NCBI GenBank assembly: GCA_035235625.1
Contig: CP141145.1
Location: 23,748,563-23,812,562, forward strand
Source of the DNA: Saururus chinensis
Lineage: Eukaryota > Streptophyta > Magnoliopsida > Piperales > Saururaceae
Direction of reading: 5' to 3'
Length of the DNA: 64,000 nucleotides
Shown: in pieces, positions 14,701-24,746 of the stretch
Layout: each line of letters opens with the position of its first letter
How positions within the stretch are numbered: position 1 is the first letter of the stretch
The notes under the pieces: model-generated
The model's input: the letters and a program-made list of their open reading frames with translations, nothing else
What the model was told of the DNA's origin: nothing
The model's database searches: none
Position numbers and translations under genes: made by a program

Positions 14701-15084
14701 GCTATAAAATAAGATAAAAGTATTTTAGGTGGCTAATTAGAATTATTTTAAGGCTAAAAATGAATTCAATCATTCCAAATCTTGAAATAAAATAATATGA
14801 GTTTAGAGGTCAACTAAGTCACATGTCGTCTAATGTGGACATGGGGCCCACGATGGGGTTCGCACCTTTAATTAAGAAAAATTATAATAAAATCCTATAA
14901 AATTAATAAAAATTAAATAAATCAAGTTTAACATCAAAACTTATAAAAAGTGAAATTAAACCTCATATAAGCCATAACTATTTCCCCTTAACCCCAAAAT
15001 CAAATCAAACTAGCAATTAAGCAAAACCACACTTATTCACATAATAAAAAAATAAATAAATTGGGCTAAAGTTAAAGATCTTAC
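11775..15084. mobile_element. Probable LTR-retrotransposon-derived region, borders not resolved
   Basis: About 3.3 kb without genes. Words such as GAAGGGTGAGTCAAAGCTCA near 12,127 and the right edge AAAGATCTTACA (ending 15,084) resemble the LTRs seen at 38-42 kb in style, possibly in reverse orientation. The 12,240-12,520 part is a run of loosely repeated CATGTCA/ATATCATAC phrases. I could not find a matching left end or target duplication, so the call rests on composition and resemblance only. Confidence 0.4.
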
Positions 15085-15688
15085 ATTCATAATCTCTATT
15101 GCACAATGCCCATAATATAGGGAGACCAACAACTTTTCATAACTTTCCCACCCCCTTAAATGACAAACACTCTAAAAAATAATCATCAACACAAATTTTA
15201 AAGGAAAATAAAATTATTCTATTTTTTATATTAAAAAGCCTATTTTACCTATAATTTAATTAGGAAAAGTGAATCTTCGTGTTGTCAGATGTGATTTACA
15301 ATCTTTACCAAATAAATAAATAAAATAAAATTATAATATAAAAGAACAGAGAAGCTTCCAATTTTAAATATGTGCCATGCTCTTAATGATTTTTCCAAAG
15401 TTAAAAGAGGAAGAAGTTGCCAAGTAGTGAAGCATTGTTGGCCCACTTGCCAACCACGGGCTCAAAAGGCTAACAAGGACACCGGCTTAAACTTTTATTG
15501 GGATAAACACGTGCTTATCTTTCCACTTCATGGATTGGCTTAAAGAAATCAATTTGGGCAATTCCTCAAGTGCTACAAATCGGTGACAATAAAGTCAAGG
15601 GCATAACATTGTTTGGAAAAGTAAGGCCGAGTAAATCGGATCAAATAGGAACTGGGAAAGTAAATCAGTTTGATGAACCAGTTTTATC
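15085..15688. other. AT-rich intergenic DNA
   Basis: No gene or repeat structure recognised. The final eight bases (GTTTTATC, 15,681-15,688) are the left target duplication of the MITE that follows. Confidence 0.5.
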
Positions 15689-16010
15689 TAGGGATGCCAC
15701 TCAGGTCAAGTATATGGTAAAACCCAACCTGACCTGACCCGACCCGGGTCAGGTTTGATTTTATAATTTTGACCTGAATAGCTATTCGGGCTGGGTTTGG
15801 GTTTTAAGTGATTTAACTCGACGTGACCTAAATATAATTATAAATATAAAATATTAATTTTTTAATATTTTATAATATTATTTTTTAAAAACATTAAAAA
15901 AAAATTTAATTTTTTTTATTCTATTTGGTTCAAATGGGTCAAGTTCGAGACAATTTTCTTAAGTGGTATTGTGTTCGGGTTTGATAAAACCCAACCCGAT
16001 GACAACACTA
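15689..16010. mobile_element. hAT-type MITE with an exact 8-bp target duplication
   Basis: 322 bp beginning TAGGGATGCC and ending GACAACACTA; the ends are imperfect inverted repeats (7 of 10 matches). GTTTTATC occurs immediately on both sides (15,681-15,688 and 16,011-16,018), the 8-bp duplication diagnostic of the hAT superfamily. The subterminal regions are built from CCCGACC/GGGTCAGG-type words, as in many plant nonautonomous hAT elements. No coding content. It is intact enough to suggest fairly recent movement. Confidence 0.9.
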
Positions 16011-16018
16011 GTTTTATC

Positions 16019-17798
16019 CTTGCCATAAATTTTATTTGTGACATAAGCATTTTTAATATTCTACTAAAACAATAAGCCCAGTGCTAGGAATGCCCAGGAA
16101 CCATTTATTTATGAGATTGATTGTGTACATACTTAGTGCACATTAGCCATTTATTTATGCTTGCATGTGGATCATTAATGTTAAATTTTGTGTGTTTCTT
16201 ACGCTAGGCTCTTTGTCAGAGTGCAACATAAAAAGCTCTTTAGGTGAATATATAGGGAGTTGTGTTGGGTTTTTAAGTTTTCAACCTTACCTAATTTTAA
16301 TAGACAGTTTGATTTTATTTATAAGATAAATTGAGTAGGTAAAACTCTTTCTAGCCGGGTTGGATTTGAGTTTTACTTAACTCAACTGACCTGAGTAGAA
16401 TAGACTTTGTTTTTTTGAAAAAATATGATTATAATAAATTTTTTATTTTACTAAAATAATTGTTAGTAAGATAATATTACTCAAATAAAATATAATACTC
16501 CATGTCTTAAATTAATGACTATATTTAGTTTTTTAAATAAATTGAAATTAGTTTATTTTATAGTAAGATAAGTACATTTTATTATAAGATAAAAAATATT
16601 TTAATAAAATAAAAATTATATTAAAATGAACTTAAAACCCTATTCGATGTAGCCCAATCTAATCTGAATCAAAATTTTACTTAACCCAATTTAAAATGTC
16701 TAGTTGTTGTGCACTTGTCATATGCTGAGGTGCATGCACTAGATGGATTATGCAACACTAATACTCAGGGGGCATGTAGTGTTTTTAACCCTCCCTTCCT
16801 CCTTATGACCCATGCCATCAGACCTGCTAGCTTGCGATGCACTAATCACATATATGCGACTATACATATTAACTTTTTTCCACTTAAAATATATTAAGCT
16901 TGAATAACCAAGGTTGTAGGATTGAGAGCCGTCGAATCATGATCGGACAACTCTCTATAAAATGGCCACGTTAGACCTAGATCTAGTTGAACTCTCTTTG
17001 CCCGGCTTTATGGGTGTGGGTGATGAAAATTTGCCTAAGTTATAAACATTAAAAATTCACAATTGCTGGTTCCACCCAATGGGACCCACAATATGGAGTC
17101 CCATCTACTACATAGGATTTAGGTACATAAACCAAGGCTAAGAATTAGGATTGGGTTGGGTTGGCCTTGACCCACACTTACCCTATTGTTAATTAGGTTG
17201 AAAATTCAAATTAGGTTGAGTACGAGGGTAACCTTTTTTTTTGTAAATTAATTTATTTTTTTTAAATATATTATATGTCATTTTTACATTGGCCAAACAT
17301 AAGAAATTTAGATATATTATAACATTATAAATAAATATTAAATATATTTTATATTATTTGAGAAGGTAAAAGTTAAAGAGAGCATTACAATATTATTAGA
17401 TATGTGCCTAAATTATAAAAATCTTATAAAAAATTATTAATTAACTATTAAATAAATAAAAATATGAAAAAATAATATTATAAGGGAATTTATTTCCAAT
17501 CCTTTCACCTTAAGTTATTATATAATTAAATAACAAAATCGAGGTCAGGTTATGTGGATAAATATCGATTTGACTCTTATTTTAAAATGAGTAAAACTTT
17601 AACCCTTACCCGTGACTTTAACTATATTCGGGTTAGGTTGTGATGTAAGAAAAATGGTGGGGTAGGAATATTAGTTTTCTTACTATTTTACGTGAATATC
17701 ACTACCTCGTTGGGGAAATTTAAATTTAAAGCGAGGGCTAAAAAGTAAAATTGGAAAAGTGGAGTGGGGTCCGAGGCCTGAGGGCAGTTGCGTAATAA
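16019..17798. other. Intergenic DNA with two more hAT-MITE-like composition islands
   Basis: No genes. Sections around 16,255-16,700 and 17,135-17,645 begin and end with GGGTTGGGTT- or AACCCAAT-like words around AT-rich cores, like the ends of the hAT MITE at 15,689. No clean terminal repeat or 8-bp duplication was found for either. A Stowaway-like start (TACTCCATGTCTTAAATTAA) is at 16,498. The last 150 bases form the importin beta promoter. Confidence 0.4.
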
Positions 17799-17806
17799 TA
17801 TAAAAA
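17799..17806 (+). promoter_or_regulatory. TATA box of the importin beta-1 gene
   Basis: TATAAAAA lies about 30 bases before the likely transcription start and is followed by a pyrimidine-rich, GC-rich leader (about 17,880-18,047) ending at a GTAAGT donor. The position fits a core promoter for the gene downstream. The start site itself is inferred. Confidence 0.55.
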
Positions 17807-17829
17807 GGCGAGGAATGAGAAGGAATTAT

Positions 17830-20800
17830 TGCAATGATAGATAATAAAGAAATAGATATTTTTTAGATCGCAAATTTAGCAACTCCAGCTTTGCAAGCCC
17901 ATGTCTCCTTCGTTCCCCTTTCTCTCTGACTCCCTTCTTAGGGTTTCTTCCTGAACGTCGCCGCTGCCGCCACCGCCCCCCGATCGTCGCCTCGCCGATC
18001 CTCCGGCTCCCGCCCCTCGGCCGCCGGTTCCGTCCATCGGACTCTTTGTAAGTTCGATTGAATCCATTGTTCCCCTACTACTTTTTTGGTTGTATGTCGT
18101 TTTTGTTTTTTTTTTGATTTTTTTGGGTAGCTTGTGAAGGTGTTTGGCTTAGTTGGACTTGGTTTCTTGTGTAGATTTGAAACTGGCGACTTTTGGTGAG
18201 AAAATTTGTTTGGATTGAAATCGGGGAAAACTAATGTTTCTGGGAGGAGTAGAAGTTGATTTTTTTTGGGGAAATGATTAATTCGTTTTTGTGATCTGCT
18301 TAGATCTTTGGCCCTTCAGTTGATGTAGATATCTATGCGAGTTTTTGATTGTTAAATGGGCATCGGTTGATCTGGTTGATTTGTCGCTTTTTTCCTATCT
18401 AAGGTAGCGTTTCCAGTGGGACAGTTGTAAATTTCCTTTATCTGTAATTTCTGTGCGTTATGTGATTGACATAATTACTAGGTTTTAGCTGTTCCTAGTC
18501 ACTGTGTTTTTGTTCAGAAAAAATAGGAGAATTGATCTATAGTGAATTTATGTAGACGATATAAAATTGTTATTACATCTTATTGATGATGTTGTTTCTG
18601 TCCATGAATTGAGCATCTAAGGATTCTTAATTTAGTTAGCTGGACTATTTTTTATTCCATAGGTGGCTGTAGAAAAGCATTTGTATGATGCATATGTATT
18701 TACCAGTGTGTCCACTAAAATTTACATAGTGACGGAGTATTTGGTTGTTTTTTTAACTGGGAAGACAGTGGCAATGGAGGTTACGCAAATCCTTTTGAAC
18801 GCACAAGCAGTAGATGGGACTGTGCGGAAGCATGCTGAGGAAACCTTGAAACAGTTTCAGGAACAAGATTTACCTGGTTTTTTATTAGCCCTGTCTGGCG
18901 AGTTGGTAAATAATGAGAAGCCTGTGGATAGCCGGAAGCTGGCTGGTCTGATACTTAAGAATGCCTTAGATGCGAAGGAGCAGCATAGGAAGTTTGAACT
19001 CACACAGAGGTGGTTAGCTTTGGACCTGGCCGTCAAGAACCAGGTCAAAGCATGTCTGTTGCAGACCCTGTCTTCTCCTGTCCCAGATGCTCGATCTACT
19101 GCATCCCAAGTTATTGCAAAGATTGCTGGCATAGAGTTGCCTCATAATCAGTGGCCAGAGCTTATCGAGACTCTATTGGCAAATATTCATCAACTTCCAC
19201 CACATGTCAAGCAGGCGACGCTTGAGACCCTTGGGTATCTGTGCGAGGAGGTCTCTCCTGATGTTGTGGCTCAGGATCAGGTGAATAAAATTCTTACAGC
19301 TGTTGTTCAAGGCATGAACTCCTCAGAAACTAACACAGATGTGAGGCTTGCTGCAACCAGGGCACTGTATAACGCCTTGGGGTTTGCTCAGGCAAATTTT
19401 TCTAATGACATGGAGCGTGATTATATCATGAGAGTAGTCTGCGAGGCAACTCTATCTCAAGATGTGAAGATAAGGCAAGCAGCATTTGAATGTTTGGTGT
19501 CCATATCTTCTACATACTATGAGAAGCTCTCTTCTTATATTAGTGACATATTCAATATTACCTCAAAAGCTGTAAGGGAGGATGATGAGCCAGTGGCCCT
19601 GCAGGCAATTGAGTTTTGGAGCTCAATCTGTGATGAGGAAATTGATATTTTAGAAGAATATGGCGGGGAGTTTAGTGGAGATTCTGCAATCCCATGCTTC
19701 TATTTTATCAAACAGGCGCTCCCTGCCTTGGTTCCCATGTTGTTGGAGACGCTCCTTAAGCAGGAAGAGGATCAGGATCAGGACGAAGGGGCATGGAACC
19801 TTGCAATGGCTGGTGGTACTTGCTTAGGTTTGGTGGCTCGAACAGTAGGTGATGATATTGTTCCTCTTGTCATGCCTTTTATAGAGGAAAACATCACAAA
19901 GCCTGATTGGAGGTGTAGAGAAGCTGCCACTTATGCATTTGGGTCCATATTGGAGGGTCCCTCCCCAGACAAGCTGACACCTATTGTTAATGTTGCTTTG
20001 AATTTTATGCTTACTGCTTTGACAAAGGATCCAAACAACCATGTAAAGGACACAACTGCATGGACCCTGGGAAGAATATTTGAGTTTCTTCACGGTTCCA
20101 CTGTGGAGACTCCCATTATCACCCCGTCCAATTGTCAACAAATTCTTACAGTTTTGTTGCAAAGCATGAAAGACGTTCCAAATGTTGCAGAAAAGGCTTG
20201 TGGAGCCCTTTACTTTCTTGCTCAAGGTTACGAAGATGTGGGGTCGTCATCTCCCCTTTCCCCTTTCTTCCAAGACATTGTTCAGGCTCTTCTTGCTGTG
20301 ACGCACAGGGAAGATGCTGGAGAATCACGGCTGAGGACTGCCGCTTATGAAACGTTGAATGAAGTTGTGAGGTGTTCAACAGAGGAGACCGCTCCAACAG
20401 TTATGCAATTAGTTCCAGTCATTATGATGGAGCTTAATCAGACAATTGAGATGCAGAAACAGCAAACAGAATTACATGGCCTTCTTTGTGGGTGCCTCCA
20501 GGTTATCATACAAAAGCTGGGAACTTCTGAAGCTACAAAATATATGTTTATGCAGTTTGCAGACCAGATGATGAGTCTCTTTCTAAGGGTGTTTGGGTGC
20601 AGAAGCGCCACTGTACATGAAGAAGCCATGCTTGCAATTGGAGCTTTAGCATATGCTACTGGGGCAGATTTTGCAAAATACATGAATGAATTTTATCCAT
20701 ACTTAGAAATGGGCTTACAGAACTTTGAGGAATATCAGGTCTGCGCCATAACTGTAGGGGTGGTGGGTGATTTGTGTAGGGCATTGGAGGAAAAAATACT

Positions 20801-21489
20801 CCCGTTTTGTGATGGGATTATGACTCAGCTCCTCAAGGACCTTTCAAGTAATCAATTACATCGGTCAGTGAAGCCTCCTATCTTCTCGTCCTTTGGTGAT
20901 ATTGCTTTGGCAATTGGAGAGAACTTTGAAAAGTACTTGATATATGCGATGCCAATGCTCCAAAGTGCAGCTGAGCTATCTGCCCATGCATCAGGTGCAG
21001 ATGATGAGATGCTTGAATATACTAACCAGCTACGGAATGGAATTTTGGAAGCTTACTCTGGAATTTTCCAAGGTTTTAAGAACTCTCCAAAGACCCAGCT
21101 GCTTATGCCATATGCACCTCATATTCTTCAGTTCTTGGATAGTTTATACGTGGAGAAGGACATGTGAGTAAACAGTACTCTCTCGCTCTCTCTCTCTCCA
21201 TTTGCATTTGTGGCAGTACATGTTTGGTTTGACTCTACTGTGTTACCATTTTATTTTGCTTATGCCATTAATGTTTCCTTTGCCATTCAGGGATGAAGTG
21301 GTGATGAAGACTGCCATTGGTGTGCTAGGAGATCTGGCTGATACATTGGGTACTAATGCAGGTCCTTTGATTAGTCAGTCAGTAGCAAGCAAAGGTTTCT
21401 TAAATGAGTGCTTATCATCAGATGATCATTTAATTAAAGAATCTGCCGATTGGGCTCAGTTGACTGTCAGTCGGGCTATTTCTGGTTGA
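17830..21489 (+). CDS. KPNB1: Importin subunit beta-1 (karyopherin beta-1), complete
   Basis: Nuclear import receptor: a superhelix of HEAT repeats that binds importin alpha (or cargo directly), nucleoporins and Ran-GTP, and works at the nuclear pore. A 5'UTR exon ends at 18,047 (donor GTAAGT). After an intron to 18,768 the coding exons are 18,774-21,163 and 21,291-21,489, joined in phase 2 across a 127-bp intron; 862 residues. The ATG at 18,774 starts MEVTQILLNAQAVDG, the usual plant N-terminus. The same frame is open upstream to 18,663 but has no ATG. The N-terminal importin-beta domain contains the conserved DSRKLAGLILKNAL stretch. The acidic loop (EEDQDQDE, residues about 329-338) matches the vertebrate acidic loop in place. 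Relative to the Arabidopsis protein about 8 residues are missing near residues 555-565 (MMELNQTIEMQKQQTELHG), in frame. No stop or frameshift; clearly functional. Confidence 0.96.
21179..21198 (+). repeat. CT-rich microsatellite in the importin beta intron
   Basis: A short run of CTCTCGCTCTCTCTCTCTCC lies just inside the last intron, 15 bases after the donor. It is an ordinary pyrimidine microsatellite and may vary in length between individuals. Confidence 0.8.
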
Positions 21490-22760
21490 TGATGCTGCTT
21501 GGTGCACTTTTTTTAGAGGTCTCTTGCATGCATTCGGGTGTGTCGTGTTGGGGTCTGGGATTGCATATCATGTGTCGGTCATCGTCACCATTGGGAGTTA
21601 CAGAGTCAGCACTAACTCAAGCATGTTAGCATCATGGAGTCAGGGTCCCTTTTCAATGAGGGCAAGGAATTGGGTTGGACCCACCTCTGCTAACTTTTTG
21701 CAACACACGCTTAGCCAGGGGGGTCCTCCCATTGAGCAAGGAGAGTGGAGGCAAGAGGGTGGAGCTAATTTATGCCTTTGGCAATGACTGGCCTCTCCAG
21801 CTATTTTGTTGCTTTGTAATATCTCCGGAATCCCCAAATTGCACAGCGGTTCATATCAAAATATTCGCGCGGGTGTACTTTAATGGTAAAGCAAAGCAGT
21901 CAGTCAGGTTATTCTGTGTCCAGGACGCCCAAAGCTGGAAAGTCGTGGCCTAGCTCATCCAAGAGTTAACTAAGGTGATTCTGTTCTGAAGATCACCTTG
22001 CAATACATCCATTGCATATTTTTTCCTTCTTTATTTTCTTTTTGTTATCAAATTTCCGAATTTTTGCATCAGTCCTGCATTACTTCCAGCTATCTGTTAC
22101 CAGCCTTCTTGTGTTCTATCTCTTTTTTTTCTGTATACTCAGTACTGTTACCTGGAAGCTGGAAGCTGTTTTCTGGGTTCACATTTTTAATTTTCACATG
22201 CATTATTTGTCACTTCTTTTTTGCCCTAAAATGTTTTAAGTTGTTGCTTGATACTTAATACAGTGTTGTTTTCTGCATTATTTTCATGTCTGTCCTGCAT
22301 GTGTAGTCATTGTTTTTATATTACTATTTGTTAAAATATGAATGGAAATGAATTTGTGTAGTCTCGGCATCAGTCAATGTGTCTGGCGGCTTTTTTAGAG
22401 CACTTTATTTATTAAATTTAATGATTCAATATGTTGAAAATTGATGGTTATATTATCCATGACTGTCAGTCTGTTGGCCATATTTACATATTTGGGTTAC
22501 GAGAAGGCCTGAATACGTGTAGAGACGTTCTCATATATTTCCCAAAATTTACGTCGTATATGCGTTCATTGGGTCACATAAGTTCATTATTCCTACGTTT
22601 GCATGGTCCCAATATACGAAGGGGGCGAATGGTTGTAAAGAGGGCTGGCGCGTAGATTCGTACAATGACTTCAATCAGCCAGATGGTTGGATTTTGTCCT
22701 CAAGTAGCATTAAGATGTGTATTTTATAAAAGGTGGCTTTATTGTCTTAACCTAATAAAG
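21490..22760 (+). other. Likely 3'UTR and downstream flank of importin beta-1
   Basis: Noncoding sequence after the TGA at 21,487-21,489. T-rich stretches at 22,000-22,330 and an AATAAAG word at 22,754 are possible polyadenylation signals, but the true 3' end cannot be fixed. The open frames here are short and unlike any protein family. Confidence 0.4.
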
Positions 22761-24583
22761 AGAAGCTAAGCACAAGGGCTGTGATTATGTTTGGCCTTCT
22801 CATTCTGTTTTTGTTTTTGTTTTTGTTTTGTTCTCATCAATGTAGCTAGAGGGTATTGTTTCTTGAAGGTATATCTGTTGACACAGGCACGGAAGCTATA
22901 ATTGTAAACCACGATCAATCTATGGAAGCATAGATTGTTATTGGCCCCTTGAGAGGTGATGGAAAGGCAAATATGGCTTGCACTTATGAGAAGTATATGT
23001 TATATTGTTTCAGGCAGTTAGTAGGCGTTTAGACATGATGTGGCCTCGCCTCACAACCTGGCTGATGCTAACGTCTTCTTTATCCACTTGAACTTATTCG
23101 GTGAACCTATCATAGATGACAGTAAACTAGCCGATCATAGAGATTGTCCTGATAAGTATCTGGTAGCATCTTAGTTAAATAGTACGGATAGTCTTTGGCG
23201 TCTGCCGTCTGGTAGTTTCTACAGCACAAGCGAAACATACCAGATAACTCTATAGAGAGATAAGCATCGCGGCGTCGTCAAGTGGCGGTTACGCATGATG
23301 TTGTTTGAGCTGCCTGACTCCTGAGACCGCTCAATGAGCGCAGGACCAAGCTCCTTCCTTCTTAACTTAGGCAGACATCATTCAGTGTCCTATCAAGCAG
23401 AATTACAAAATGTGTGTGCTTAGGGCATAGAAAAGTGCAAGACTATATTTTTGAGCCTGACCAAGCAGAATGGTGACAACTAACAAGCGCAGAAAAGGCC
23501 TATGCCCTATGGTAGATGGTGGTTTTAGGTTCATTTGTCTTCCTGAACACAGAACACAAATGATTGACATTTGATACTAATGATGAGAATGGCTAAGCTG
23601 AAGTGAGAGTCTGTCCGTATCATGGCAGCGTGTTTACCTCATGCGGAAAGAATCACGTGCCATCTTAACTAGGACTGGTACGAGGGAGCCGACCTTCAGC
23701 AAGGTGATGCTAACAGTCCACGCATGTGAACTGTCTCATCCTCCTTGAGCTGGGTAATTTACCTTTGACGAGTGCGCTTTCCAGTCTCACCAAACCCCTC
23801 TCAATGTAACAGCTCACCCAACTCTTTTGTCATCATATTTCAAGTCTTCAGAAGTGTGTCACTTCACATACTTCTTTTCAAGTGCTATACTATCCTGGTC
23901 GGTGCTCCATTCTATTTTCAAGGTTCAAAATGGGTAGGTCGGAAGGTAATGTGACCACGAATAGATCACGTTTTCTTGTCTAATAAGCTCACCCTAAAAA
24001 ATAATGATTGGAACCGGTAACCACTCATTTTCAGAGTAGAATATTAGTTATGCTTCCCAATATAGCATGCCTTCCATGATGGGCATGTCTCATAAACAGT
24101 TCCCGTGTCAATGACTAATTATGCAGGTCCTTGTGACTCCAAGGAGTGTGTACCGCGGCCATAGATGTGATTGAACTTAGCATTTTTAATTGGCAAAAGC
24201 TGATAAGAGTTTGGGCTCAGGTGTGACCTACGACCCATTTTAAATCCATCCTCATGGTAATGGTAATTTTAATGTGTGGGCCTTAAATGGGCCCCATAAC
24301 AACGCCCATATGGAAAAATAGCGACGGGTAGCGTGATTCTTTTCCATTACAACGTTGTAATTTTACTCGTGAGGGATATACGCTAGGATATTCTTTAAAA
24401 ATATGAGCCGTCGATCATGAGAATTAACGGTTCAGATGCTAGGTAATGTGGGTGGACAAAAAGTGCTTCCAATTACACAGCCTGAGAGGCGACAGCTGAG
24501 GGCTGGGAGTGGAATTCCTTCTGAAGGGTAATCTCGTCCATCGAAGCCTTTTATTTACGCGACACATTTCCCCCCTCCCGTGC
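22761..24583. other. Intergenic spacer between importin beta-1 and beta-amylase
   Basis: About 1.8 kb of mixed-composition, apparently single-copy sequence without recognised coding exons or terminal repeats. The last few hundred bases, up to the TATA box at 24,584, should hold the beta-amylase promoter. No specific regulatory element is claimed. Confidence 0.45.
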
Positions 24584-24590
24584 TATAAAT
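24584..24590 (+). promoter_or_regulatory. TATA box of the beta-amylase gene
   Basis: TATAAAT lies 163 bases before the start codon, in a C-rich context, with no other ATG between it and the start-stop pair at 24,740. A transcription start near 24,615 and a leader of about 130 bases are inferred. Confidence 0.6.
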
Positions 24591-24739
24591 TGCAGATTCG
24601 CGTTCTCTTCCTCCGAAGTCCCGAATTTGCGAAATCCGTGAATTCCAGGAATTGGCAGAATCTTCTCTTCTTTCCGGAATTCGGAAGTCGGAATTGGACT
24701 ACACTTGCGCGCTCGCCCCCGCTCTCTGAGATATCTGAC

Positions 24740-24745
24740 ATGTGA
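24740..24745 (+). promoter_or_regulatory. Minimal upstream ORF (ATG-TGA) directly before the beta-amylase start
   Basis: The only upstream ATG in the predicted leader is followed at once by TGA. After one further base comes the main ATG at 24,747. Both ATGs have G at -3 and the main one also has G at +4. Start-stop pairs are known in plants to stall ribosomes (AUG-UAA in boron transporter leaders). A regulatory effect here is inference, since this pair uses UGA and sits very close to the main start. Confidence 0.6.
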
Positions 24746-24746
24746 A

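Noticed and set aside
18663-18773. N-terminal extension of importin beta-1 in the same open frame
   Set aside because: The frame has no ATG before 18,774, the extension is not conserved, and a good acceptor (GAAGACAG) ends at 18,768, so this is intron sequence.
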